This document shows, piece after piece, positions 1-5,430 of a DNA stretch of 5,981 nt. The translations under genes were made by a program, and so were the position numbers. This DNA is from Fimbriimonadales bacterium (GTDB lineage Bacteria > Armatimonadota > Fimbriimonadia > Fimbriimonadales > GBS-DC). The DNA lies in contig JAOAES010000290.1 in assembly GCA_026416655.1 (NCBI GenBank), positions 1-5,981 on the forward strand. Reading direction: 5' to 3'. Position 1 is the first letter of the stretch; each line of letters begins with the position of its first letter. Below the pieces are notes generated by a model. That model worked only from the letters and a program-made list of their open reading frames with translations. It made no database searches and was not told where the DNA came from.

Positions 1-582
1 CAGCAGTTCCGCTCACAGGTGGATCGGCAGGTGGTGGGCAACTGCTCCACCTCGCTGTACGGGCGCATCGAGATGGAGGAGATGGCGCAGCCGGGCTACA
101 ACATCTTCGGCAACGCGGTCAAAGAGAAGATGGGCGCGCTCTCACCGGGCGAGATGCTGGTGCGCCATCCCTACTTCAACCAGCCGATTTTTGTGCGCTT
201 CCCGCGCCCCGCGATTATGCGCGGGCAGGACGGACTACAACTCTACAAGCCTGAACCCGACAAGCCGCTGGAAGACGCCGTGTGGGAGAACCTGCGGCAG
301 CTAAACCCGAACCTGAGTCGCAATGCCGTCGCCGACATCATCGCCCGCACCCAAAACGGCAATGGCGAACCGGATAAAGACCGGGTTATCGCCGCGATGC
401 AGAAGGTGCTGACGCTGCAACCTGCTGCCGACGAGGTGTTGAAGGCGTTCGAGCGGGAGGTTCCCAAACCCGTCGCGGCGCGGCGCGTGGAAAGCGACAC
501 GTTCGAGGCAGAAACGGCGATGCCGATCGACCTCTCCTTCGGCAATCTGCTGGACGAAGAGGACGACGACCCGTTTGATTGA
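1..582 (+). CDS. HerA/DUF87-like ATPase, C-terminal part (5' truncated by window edge)
   Basis: The reading frame is open from base 1 (it begins QQFRSQVDRQVV) and stops at TGA 580-582, giving 193 visible residues. The GTG at 19 is internal, not a start. The first ~75 residues, with the stretches NCSTSLYGRIEMEE and LVRHPYFNQPIFVRFPRP, resemble the C-terminal end of HerA/VirB4-like ATP-binding proteins (COG0433, DUF87), which are hexameric DNA-translocating ATPases. The Walker motifs would lie upstream of the window and cannot be checked, so the call rests on recalled family resemblance. Residues ~85-150 look helical and polar. The protein ends in an acidic tail, DEEDDDPFD. The gene meets dtd tail to tail with an 11-bp gap and no visible terminator. 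It could be another member of the P-loop translocase group. Confidence 0.6.
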   Translation, partial: QQFRSQVDRQVVGNCSTSLYGRIEMEEMAQPGYNIFGNAVKEKMGALSPGEMLVRHPYFNQPIFVRFPRPAIMRGQDGLQLYKPEPDKPLEDAVWENLRQLNPNLSRNAVADIIARTQNGNGEPDKDRVIAAMQKVLTLQPAADEVLKAFEREVPKPVAARRVESDTFEAETAMPIDLSFGNLLDEEDDDPFD

Positions 583-593
583 CGAGTCGCTTG

Positions 594-1043
594 CTACAAC
601 GCGCCCTGCGTGTCCACAATCAGCGTTACAGGTCCGTCGTTTTGCAGGCGCACCTGCATTTCCGCGCCGTAGACGCCTGTCTGGACGGGGACGCCTTCCG
701 CCTGCAGAAAGGCGCAGAACTGCTCATATAGGGCGCGCCCTGGCTCATAGGGGGCAGATTCGGTGAAGCTGGGGCGTCTGCCTTTGCGACAGTCGCCGTA
801 GAGCGTAAAGTTCGAGACCACCAGCATCGCGCCGCCGATGTCCAGCACCGACCGGTTCAGTTTGCCCGTTTCATCTTCGAAGAAGCGGAGCTGAGCGATT
901 TTGTGCGCCAGCCAGCGCGCCTGTTCCGCTGTGTCGCTGGCATGAACGCCCAGCAGAATCAGCGCGCCCTGCTCAACGCGCCCGACGATTTGTTCGTTTA
1001 CTTCGACCTCCGCCCACTTGACTCGTTGAATCACTGCTCGCAT
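594..1043 (-). CDS. dtd: D-aminoacyl-tRNA deacylase (DTD1 type)
   Basis: This 149-residue protein matches the usual length of DTD and begins with the family's typical MRAVIQRV. The enzyme is a cytoplasmic homodimer that hydrolyses D-amino acids (and glycine) from mischarged tRNAs. The first active-site motif is at residues 77-81 as SNFTL, where most DTD1 proteins have SQxTL; it is followed by YGDCRKGRRPSF. The second motif, NDGPVT (135-140), carries the Gly-cisPro pair (G137-P138) that excludes L-amino acids. Both motifs are present and the frame is intact, so activity is expected despite Asn at position 78. The start lies inside the 3' end of rel, overlapping it by 71 bp in another frame. 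Expression from the rel transcript is likely. The identification is secure. Confidence 0.96.
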   Translation of the reverse strand: MRAVIQRVKWAEVEVNEQIVGRVEQGALILLGVHASDTAEQARWLAHKIAQLRFFEDETGKLNRSVLDIGGAMLVVSNFTLYGDCRKGRRPSFTESAPYEPGRALYEQFCAFLQAEGVPVQTGVYGAEMQVRLQNDGPVTLIVDTQGAL

Positions 1044-3240
1044 CCTTACTTTTGCCCTCCATCAGGCGGGAGACCGCCAGCACATCTTCCAGCGAGGATA
1101 GCTTCGGCGTGAGGGCGCGCAGCTCTTGCGCACTGCTCGCCTGAAGCACGATATCGATGACCGCCGTCGACTCCTTGGGGTTGCGTCGCACACGCACATC
1201 GGCGATATTGATATTCGAGCTGCCCAGAATCGTGGTGATGTCCGCCAGCACGCCGGGGCGATCCAGCGTTTCGAAGCGCATGGCGACGGGGTAGGCACGG
1301 TCTTTCTGGGGGACCCACTCGATGTTCATCACGCGCTCCGGCTCTTTGTCTTCGAGGGCGCGCAGGTTGGGACATGAGGCGCGGTGCACCACGATGCCGC
1401 GTCCGCGCGAGATGTAGCCGCGCAGTTCGTCGCCCGGCAGGGGGTGGCAGCAGGTAGCGCGGCGCGTCATGTAGCCGTCGGCGTCTTCGATCTGCATCGC
1501 GCGGATTTCGCGCCCTGTGGGAGAAGTCGGCGTCGGCAACGGCTCGGCGGGTGCGCTCGGCAGAATCGCCCGTAGTCGCTGAGTCACGGACTGCACGGTC
1601 GTCAGCCCCTCGCCGATGCTGGCATACAGGTCGCCTTCGCTGCGGAGATTGAGCGCTTTGAGGACTTCTGGCAGTGCGTCCCGGAACTGCGTGAGCGGGA
1701 TGCGCAGGCGCGCCAGTTCCCGCTCCAGAAGGATACGCCCGTGCTCGATGAATTCGGCGCGGCGCGCCTCACGGAAGTAGGCGCGAATCTTGCCCCGCGC
1801 GCTGGAAGTGCGCACGATAGCCAGCCAGTCGTAACTGGGCTGCGCGTTCTGGCGGGTGATAATCTCCACGATGTCGCCGGTGCGCAGTTTGTAATCCAGC
1901 GAGACCATGCGCCCATTCACACGCGCGCCCACGCAGCGGTTGCCCACCTCCGTGTGAATCCGATAGGCGAAATCGATGGGCGTCGAACCTTCAGGTAGGT
2001 CGATCAAGTCGCCTCGCGGCGTGAATACGAACACCTGGTCAGCGGTCATGTCCCGGAACACGCTGGTCAGGAACTCCAGATTGCTCTTGGCGTCGGTCAG
2101 GTCGCGCAGCTGCTGCTGCAGTGCGGGCAACTGTAGCGGTTTCTGATCCTGCCCCTCTTTATAGCGCCAGTGTGCCGCCACGCCATACTCGGCGACCTGA
2201 TGCATCTGCCACGTGCGAATTTGAATCTCCAGCGTGCGCTCGTTGGGACCGATGACCTTGGTATGCAGCGACTGATAGCCGTTCGGCTTCGGCGCGGCGA
2301 TGTAGTCATAAAACAGGGCGGGAATCGGCGTCCACAGGTCATGCACAATCCCCAGCGCGAGATAGCACTCTTCGACGGTCTCGGTCAGCACGCGCAAGGC
2401 AATCAGGTCGTAAATCTGGCTGAAGTCGATCTGCTGTTGCTTCATCTTGTTGAAGATGCTCCACAGGTGCTTCGGGCGTCCCATCACTTCGGCGCGCACG
2501 CCCTTCTCCCATAGGCGTTCCTTGAGGATGCTAATCAACTCCTGGACCTCTTTTTGGCGTTGCTGGCGGGTCTGCGCCACCTTCTGACTGATGTCCCGGT
2601 ACTCCTGCGGATAGAGGTACTTGAAGGCGAGGTCGTCCAGCTGTGCCTTGATTTGATAGATGCCGAGGCGGTGCGCCAGCGGCGCATAGACCTGCATCGT
2701 TTCGGCGGCGATTTGAATCTGTTTTTCGGGGGGCATGGCGTCTAAAGTTTGCATATTGTGCAGGCGGTCAGCGAGTTTGATAATCATCACGCGCAGGTCG
2801 TCGGCGACTGCGAGGAACAGTTTACGCAGGTTCTCGGCGGTCTTGGCGATGCTCATGCGCCGCTTGCCCGCCTCGTTGAAGATTTCGATCTTGCGCTCGG
2901 AGTGGTGGAGCTTACTCACGCCCTCCACCAGTTTGCGCACGGTCGCGCCGAAGCGTTGCTCCAGCTCTTCGGGGGTGGTCTGCGTGTCTTCAAGTACATC
3001 GTGGAGCAGTCCTGCAATCACGGTATTGACGCCCATCTGCAGGTCGGCTAAGATGTGCGCCACCGCCAGCGGGTGCGTGATATACGGCTCCCCACTCCTG
3101 CGTTTCTGACCATGATGCCGCTCTTCCGCGAACAGGTACGCCTCTACGATGCGCGAGGTATCTGCGTCGGGCGCGTACTCGCGCACCTTTTCGATAAGGG
3201 CATCGACCAGTTCGGGAAGTTCGAACTCCAGCGCGTACAT
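973..3240 (-). CDS. rel: Bifunctional (p)ppGpp synthetase/hydrolase, RelA/SpoT family
   Basis: This 755-residue long RSH enzyme makes and degrades the alarmone (p)ppGpp and is expected to work at the ribosome. Domains in order: HD hydrolase (~30-180), with RRSGEPYITHP, H56, H80-D81, E84-D85 and DRLHNM (D158, N162) all present, so hydrolysis should be active; synthetase (~245-360), with GRPKH, D278 in YDLIALR, the G-loop NGYQSLHT (Y322), E338 in EIQIRT, and YGVAAHW; TGS (~402-462); helical region (~465-555) and a Pro-rich linker (~560-575); zinc-finger domain with CCHP at 597-600, H619 and C623; ACT (~650-725). The RXKD/EXDD position before YIAAPK reads LFYD. ATG 3240 is preferred over TTG 3246 because AGGT lies 6 nt before the ATG but directly abuts the TTG. 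A 30-residue basic, Ser/Gly-rich tail follows the ACT domain, and most of it is encoded in the overlap with dtd. Confidence 0.97.
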   Translation of the reverse strand: MYALEFELPELVDALIEKVREYAPDADTSRIVEAYLFAEERHHGQKRRSGEPYITHPLAVAHILADLQMGVNTVIAGLLHDVLEDTQTTPEELEQRFGATVRKLVEGVSKLHHSERKIEIFNEAGKRRMSIAKTAENLRKLFLAVADDLRVMIIKLADRLHNMQTLDAMPPEKQIQIAAETMQVYAPLAHRLGIYQIKAQLDDLAFKYLYPQEYRDISQKVAQTRQQRQKEVQELISILKERLWEKGVRAEVMGRPKHLWSIFNKMKQQQIDFSQIYDLIALRVLTETVEECYLALGIVHDLWTPIPALFYDYIAAPKPNGYQSLHTKVIGPNERTLEIQIRTWQMHQVAEYGVAAHWRYKEGQDQKPLQLPALQQQLRDLTDAKSNLEFLTSVFRDMTADQVFVFTPRGDLIDLPEGSTPIDFAYRIHTEVGNRCVGARVNGRMVSLDYKLRTGDIVEIITRQNAQPSYDWLAIVRTSSARGKIRAYFREARRAEFIEHGRILLERELARLRIPLTQFRDALPEVLKALNLRSEGDLYASIGEGLTTVQSVTQRLRAILPSAPAEPLPTPTSPTGREIRAMQIEDADGYMTRRATCCHPLPGDELRGYISRGRGIVVHRASCPNLRALEDKEPERVMNIEWVPQKDRAYPVAMRFETLDRPGVLADITTILGSSNINIADVRVRRNPKESTAVIDIVLQASSAQELRALTPKLSSLEDVLAVSRLMEGKSKDASSDSTSQVGGGRSKRTNRRAR
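1055..1060 (-). promoter_or_regulatory. dtd ribosome binding site inside rel
   Basis: On the minus strand GGAGGG lies 11 nt before the dtd ATG and within the rel codons for M-E-G just after the ACT domain. A weaker GTAAGG sits directly against the ATG. The spacing is a little long, but it supports the ATG at 1043, and therefore the overlap with rel, as real. Confidence 0.6.
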
Positions 3241-3246
3241 GAGCAA

Positions 3247-3280
3247 ACCTGCCTGATTAAATTACGGCATGATCAATCAG
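3247..3280 (-). promoter_or_regulatory. Probable rel 5' leader and promoter area, weak
   Basis: Directly upstream of rel, minus-strand GGCAGGT provides the SD for the ATG at 3240. Behind it is an AT-rich patch that stands out from the GC-rich surroundings, with TTTAAT (complement of 3256-3261) as a possible -10. I see no good -35. CTGATT (3253-3258) and AATCAG (3275-3280) form a 6-bp inverted repeat around this patch and could be an operator or chance. The placement is inferred only from base composition and position. Confidence 0.3.
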
Positions 3281-3298
3281 ATGTTGCAGCACCGCAAA

Positions 3299-3368
3299 GG
3301 TGCGATGGCTTCTGTACCATCGGCTCCAGTGCCGCCTCTCCGGTGCGACGGCGGGACGCCGTCGCACC
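3299..3368. repeat. Intergenic hairpin with related short repeats
   Basis: GGTGCGACGGCG (3342-3353) and CGCCGTCGCACC (3357-3368) form a perfect 12-bp stem with a GGA loop, 6 bp beyond the stop of the minus-strand gene at 3375. A near copy of the left arm, GGTGCGATGGC, lies at 3299-3309 and takes part in a smaller stem (3303-3308 with 3317-3322). No U-tract follows the hairpin on either strand, so it is not a standard intrinsic terminator. It may stabilise the mRNA 3' end, attenuate read-through into rel, or be one copy of a dispersed palindromic repeat. The rest of the 134-bp gap (3241-3374) holds no convincing gene. Confidence 0.65.
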
Positions 3369-3374
3369 ATCAAG

Positions 3375-3821
3375 TTACATCACGCGCATCACATCGATAT
3401 CGCGTTCGTCGTCGCTGACGGGCGGCAGGGTCTGGAGTAGCGCGATTTGCTCCTGAATCGCTTCCTCGTCGCGGGCGTAGATGGGGTCGCCGTTCTCGGT
3501 TGCCATCTGCCAGAGCATCGCGTCGCGCGGGGTGATGAGCATCAAATCCAGGTAGTAGTCTGGGCTGACGATAGGATGCAGACGCGCAGCAAGCTGACGC
3601 AGGGTCTCTACTTTATCTTCGTGGGGCAGCGCCTCGTCGATCCACACGCCGAAAGTGGCGTCGCTCTGCATCACGCCTTCCGCACGCACGGTAAACGCCA
3701 GCACCACCGACACCGCCTCCATCTGCTCAAACACGCTAACCAACATCGGCACGCGCTCTGCAGGGATTGGCGCTCGTCCCTCAGGACGCGGGTCATCCAG
3801 GAAACTGCGTTCATCGGTCAT
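3375..3821 (-). CDS. Small protein with a degenerate nucleotidyltransferase (MNT-like) fold
   Basis: The gene encodes 148 residues with an acidic bias. Residues ~25-125 follow the layout of minimal nucleotidyltransferases: a helix, a strand, the catalytic loop, an acceptor helix, a second carboxylate strand (YYLDLMLI, D92), and a closing segment (WQMATENGDPIYARDEEA) very like the IL..G..LYERD ending of that family. The family's GSxARG and SDxDLxV signatures align with FTVRAEG (43-49) and SDATFGVW (53-60), so the Gly-Ser pair and both catalytic aspartates are gone. I infer an inactive, binding or regulatory protein; its partner is unknown. No HepT-like toxin lies beside it. The start is supported by GAGGAG 9 nt upstream. 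The gene is divergent from the ACT gene and 134 bp upstream of rel on the same strand. Fold assignment is by pattern and moderately sure; function is unknown. Confidence 0.6.
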   Translation of the reverse strand: MTDERSFLDDPRPEGRAPIPAERVPMLVSVFEQMEAVSVVLAFTVRAEGVMQSDATFGVWIDEALPHEDKVETLRQLAARLHPIVSPDYYLDLMLITPRDAMLWQMATENGDPIYARDEEAIQEQIALLQTLPPVSDDERDIDVMRVM

Positions 3822-3830
3822 GATCGGATT

Positions 3831-3836
3831 CTCCTC
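3831..3836 (-). promoter_or_regulatory. Ribosome binding site of the MNT-like gene
   Basis: Minus-strand GAGGAG lies 9 nt before the ATG at 3821 and fixes that start. If the adjacent TATACT is the -10 element, transcription would begin at or just before this site and give a leader of only about 15 nt. Confidence 0.7.
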
Positions 3837-3842
3837 GCGAGT

Positions 3843-3902
3843 AGTATACCTGCGTTTTTGCTGGTGCCCTGCGGGGCAGTCGCCGCGCGGCTCAGGTATA
3901 CT
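3843..3902. promoter_or_regulatory. Divergent promoter region with mirror-image CAGGTATACT boxes
   Basis: CAGGTATACT occurs at 3893-3902 on the plus strand and exactly again on the minus strand (complement of 3843-3852), so each gene has the same decamer pointing at it, 50 bp apart centre to centre. Each contains TATACT, a 5/6 match to the -10 consensus, with a predicted TSS near 3836 (minus gene) and near 3909 (plus gene). I see no good -35 box at 16-18 bp for either, so an activator or a different sigma factor may be involved. Alternatively the two decamers are operator half-sites. Between them lie a perfect 10-bp palindrome, GCCGCGCGGC (3882-3891), and a small stem, TGCCC/GGGCA (3865-3878). 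Confidence 0.5.
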
Positions 3903-3912
3903 TCCCCACGCA

Positions 3913-4443
3913 ATGCACGAAGGCTGGGCGATTGTTCAGGGCGAGCGTGTGAGCTTCGAGCGCGAGCGAGGCGTCAGCGCGATTACCGTTTCTGCAGAGG
4001 CGACCTATCTGTTCGTGCGCGCGCCCCATCCCGACAACCTCACCGCGCAACGACAGCAGATTCTGAACCTGATGCGCGAGGCGGAGATTCCCCTTTTTCT
4101 CATCAAGTTGCAACGCCACGGGCTGAGCTTCGGCGTGGATTCGGAGCATGCCCCGCGCGCCTGCGCGATTCTGGAAGAAAACGGGTTCCGCGTCGCCGTC
4201 AAGCCGCGCCGTGTGATGGTCTCCATCTTCGCCCAGAATATGCGCGAGCTGCACGGCGTGTTCGCCAAAATCGCGGAGGTGCTGTATGAGGCTGGGGTCG
4301 CCATCGAGCAGATGAGCGATGCGCACAACCGCATCACCTGCCTGATTGAAGCCGAGCGCGCCCCCCTCGTGGTGGAGCGACTCTGCGAAGCGTTCGGATT
4401 GTCGCCGCAAAGTCTTCAGAAAATCCCCGCGGCGACTGAGTAA
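3913..4443 (+). CDS. Stand-alone double ACT-domain protein, aspartokinase regulatory type
   Basis: This 176-residue protein has two ACT-like units (~30-98 and ~101-162) and no catalytic domain. The second, MVSIFAQNMRELHGVFAKI followed by AEVLYEAGVAIEQMSDAHNR and ITCLIE, closely follows the C-terminal ACT of aspartokinase (V..G..M...PGV.A..F..L...GINI..IS.S...IS..V). The first unit ends in a pseudo-repeat, FGVDSEHAPRACAILEENG, like the ACT1 of the same enzymes. ACT pairs bind amino acids such as lysine or threonine; the ligand here is unknown. The frame is open back to 3655, but ATG 3913 is chosen because earlier starts would cross the divergent promoter. No SD precedes 3913, and the predicted -10 ends 10 nt before it, so the mRNA may be leaderless. 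GTG 3949, with AGGG upstream, is an alternative start. It is first in a plus-strand operon with the oxidoreductase gene. Confidence 0.75.
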   Translation: MHEGWAIVQGERVSFERERGVSAITVSAEATYLFVRAPHPDNLTAQRQQILNLMREAEIPLFLIKLQRHGLSFGVDSEHAPRACAILEENGFRVAVKPRRVMVSIFAQNMRELHGVFAKIAEVLYEAGVAIEQMSDAHNRITCLIEAERAPLVVERLCEAFGLSPQSLQKIPAATE

Positions 4444-4447
4444 GGAG
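4442..4447 (+). promoter_or_regulatory. Ribosome binding site fused to upstream stop codon
   Basis: AAGGAG shares its first two bases with the TAA that ends the ACT gene and sits 7 nt before the ATG at 4455. The arrangement points to translational coupling of the two genes. Confidence 0.85.
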
Positions 4448-4454
4448 CCTGAAA

Positions 4455-5417
4455 ATGTCTTTCAAACTGGCGGTTGCAGGATTGACTCACGGGCATGTGT
4501 GGGGCTTGCTGGAGCAGTGGGCGGCGCAACCAGATGTAGAACTCACTGCCGTTGCCGACGAGACGCCCCTGCTGGAACGCGCCCGAAGCCGTTTCAAGAA
4601 CGCCTACACCGACTGGCGCGCGATGCTGGAATCGGAGCAGCCCGACATCGTGCTGGCGTGCGCTGACAACCGCACGAGCGCACAGATTGCGGTTGAGGCG
4701 ATGCGACGCGGGGCGCATGTGATGGTGGAGAAGCCGATGGCGGCGGACTTGGCGGACGCTGAGCGGATGCTCCACACGGCGCGAGAAACCGACCGCCTGC
4801 TGATGATTAACTTCCCCACGCGCTGGAACCCTGCCCTGCAGAGCCTGCTGGAGCGCGCCAGGCGGGGCGACTTCGGCGCGATTTTCGAGTTCCGCTTCCG
4901 CGCGGGGCACGCGGGACCCCGCGAGATAGGCTGCGACCCCTACTTCGTGGGCTGGCTATATGATGAACACCTCAACGGCGCAGGCGCGTTAGCCGACTTC
5001 GCATGCTACGGCGCGGTGATGAGCGCGTACCTGCTCGGCGAGCCGACGCAAATCCTCGCGACGCGCGGCAACCTGACCAAAGACTACCCGATTAGCGACG
5101 ACAACGCCGTAGTGGTCGCCCGTTATCCGAAGGCGATTGCCGTCATCGAAGCCACCTGGTCGCAAATCGGCTCGGACGGCGCGCCGAATCCCGTCGTGTA
5201 TGGCACAGAGGCGACGGCGGGCGTCGTCGACGGCAGGCTGCGAATCCATCGGCGCGGCGCGGAGGTCGCCTACGAAGAGCCTGACCCTCTGCCCGAAGGC
5301 GAGCGCAACGCGCCTGAGTATTTCCTGCGCTGCCTGCGCACTGGAACGCGCCCAGAAGGGATTCTCAGCCCCGAAATCGCGCTGATTGCCCAGAAGATGG
5401 TGGAAGCGGCGAAATAA
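4455..5417 (+). CDS. Gfo/Idh/MocA family NAD(P)-dependent oxidoreductase
   Basis: The 320-residue length is normal for this family of cytoplasmic sugar, inositol or related dehydrogenases. The N-terminal Rossmann fold (~3-120) has GLTHGH (9-14) where most members have GxGxxG, then VELTAVAD as strand 2 with its acidic end. VEKPMA (91-96) is the family EKP motif with catalytic Lys93. The C-terminal domain (~125-320) contains the GxLxDxxxY stretch (NGAGALADFACYGA), with Tyr185 where many members have His; Tyr at this place is typical of glucose-fructose oxidoreductase and dihydrodiol dehydrogenase. It then runs through a YGTEATAGVVDGRLR strand and a closing helix ending ILSPEIALIAQKMVEAAK. The substrate cannot be told from sequence. 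It lies 11 bp after the ACT gene and 13 bp before the glycosyltransferase gene, so it probably shares their transcript; a role in making or trimming a sugar for glycan assembly is possible but unproven. Confidence 0.9.
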   Translation: MSFKLAVAGLTHGHVWGLLEQWAAQPDVELTAVADETPLLERARSRFKNAYTDWRAMLESEQPDIVLACADNRTSAQIAVEAMRRGAHVMVEKPMAADLADAERMLHTARETDRLLMINFPTRWNPALQSLLERARRGDFGAIFEFRFRAGHAGPREIGCDPYFVGWLYDEHLNGAGALADFACYGAVMSAYLLGEPTQILATRGNLTKDYPISDDNAVVVARYPKAIAVIEATWSQIGSDGAPNPVVYGTEATAGVVDGRLRIHRRGAEVAYEEPDPLPEGERNAPEYFLRCLRTGTRPEGILSPEIALIAQKMVEAAK

Positions 5418-5418
5418 C

Positions 5419-5424
5419 AGGGAG
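5419..5424 (+). promoter_or_regulatory. Ribosome binding site supporting a TTG start
   Basis: AGGGAG lies 6 nt before TTG 5431. No ATG or GTG lies in this frame near that position, and the hydrophobic N-terminus begins right after it, so this site decides the start of the last gene. Confidence 0.65.
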
Positions 5425-5430
5425 CTGGCG

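Noticed and set aside
575..766. Short plus-strand frame overlapping the dtd 3' end
   Set aside because: It is antisense to conserved dtd codons, Arg/Pro/Ala-rich, and has no convincing SD.
1126..1377. Open frames antisense to rel, here and at 2170-2514 and 2735-3109
   Set aside because: They mirror the codon structure of the well-conserved rel gene and show no start signals or recognisable domains.
3342..3368. Rho-independent terminator for the 3375-3821 gene
   Set aside because: The stem is excellent and well placed, but no run of U follows on either strand, so it is reported as a hairpin repeat only.
3257..3370. Minus-strand open frame of 37 codons in the gap upstream of rel (begins MVRRRPAVAPERRHW)
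   Set aside because: It has no SD, is Arg-rich, and most of its DNA is the hairpin and its near repeats. It is more likely repeat sequence than a gene.
3375..3821. MntA-type antitoxin of a HepT-MntA toxin-antitoxin pair
   Set aside because: No HepT-like protein is encoded beside it, and the catalytic GS and DxD residues needed for the antitoxin's AMP transfer are missing.
3655..3912. In-frame upstream extension of the ACT protein
   Set aside because: It would run antisense through the MNT-like gene and the promoter boxes, and its Ser/Arg-rich translation has no ACT-like pattern; ATG 3913 gives a normal domain boundary.
3447..4289. Long plus-strand open frame, about 280 codons, antisense to the MNT-like gene and running into the ACT gene
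   Set aside because: It crosses the divergent promoter, is antisense or out of frame to two better-supported genes, and its translation is Arg/Ala/His-rich with no family resemblance. High GC content explains the open frame.
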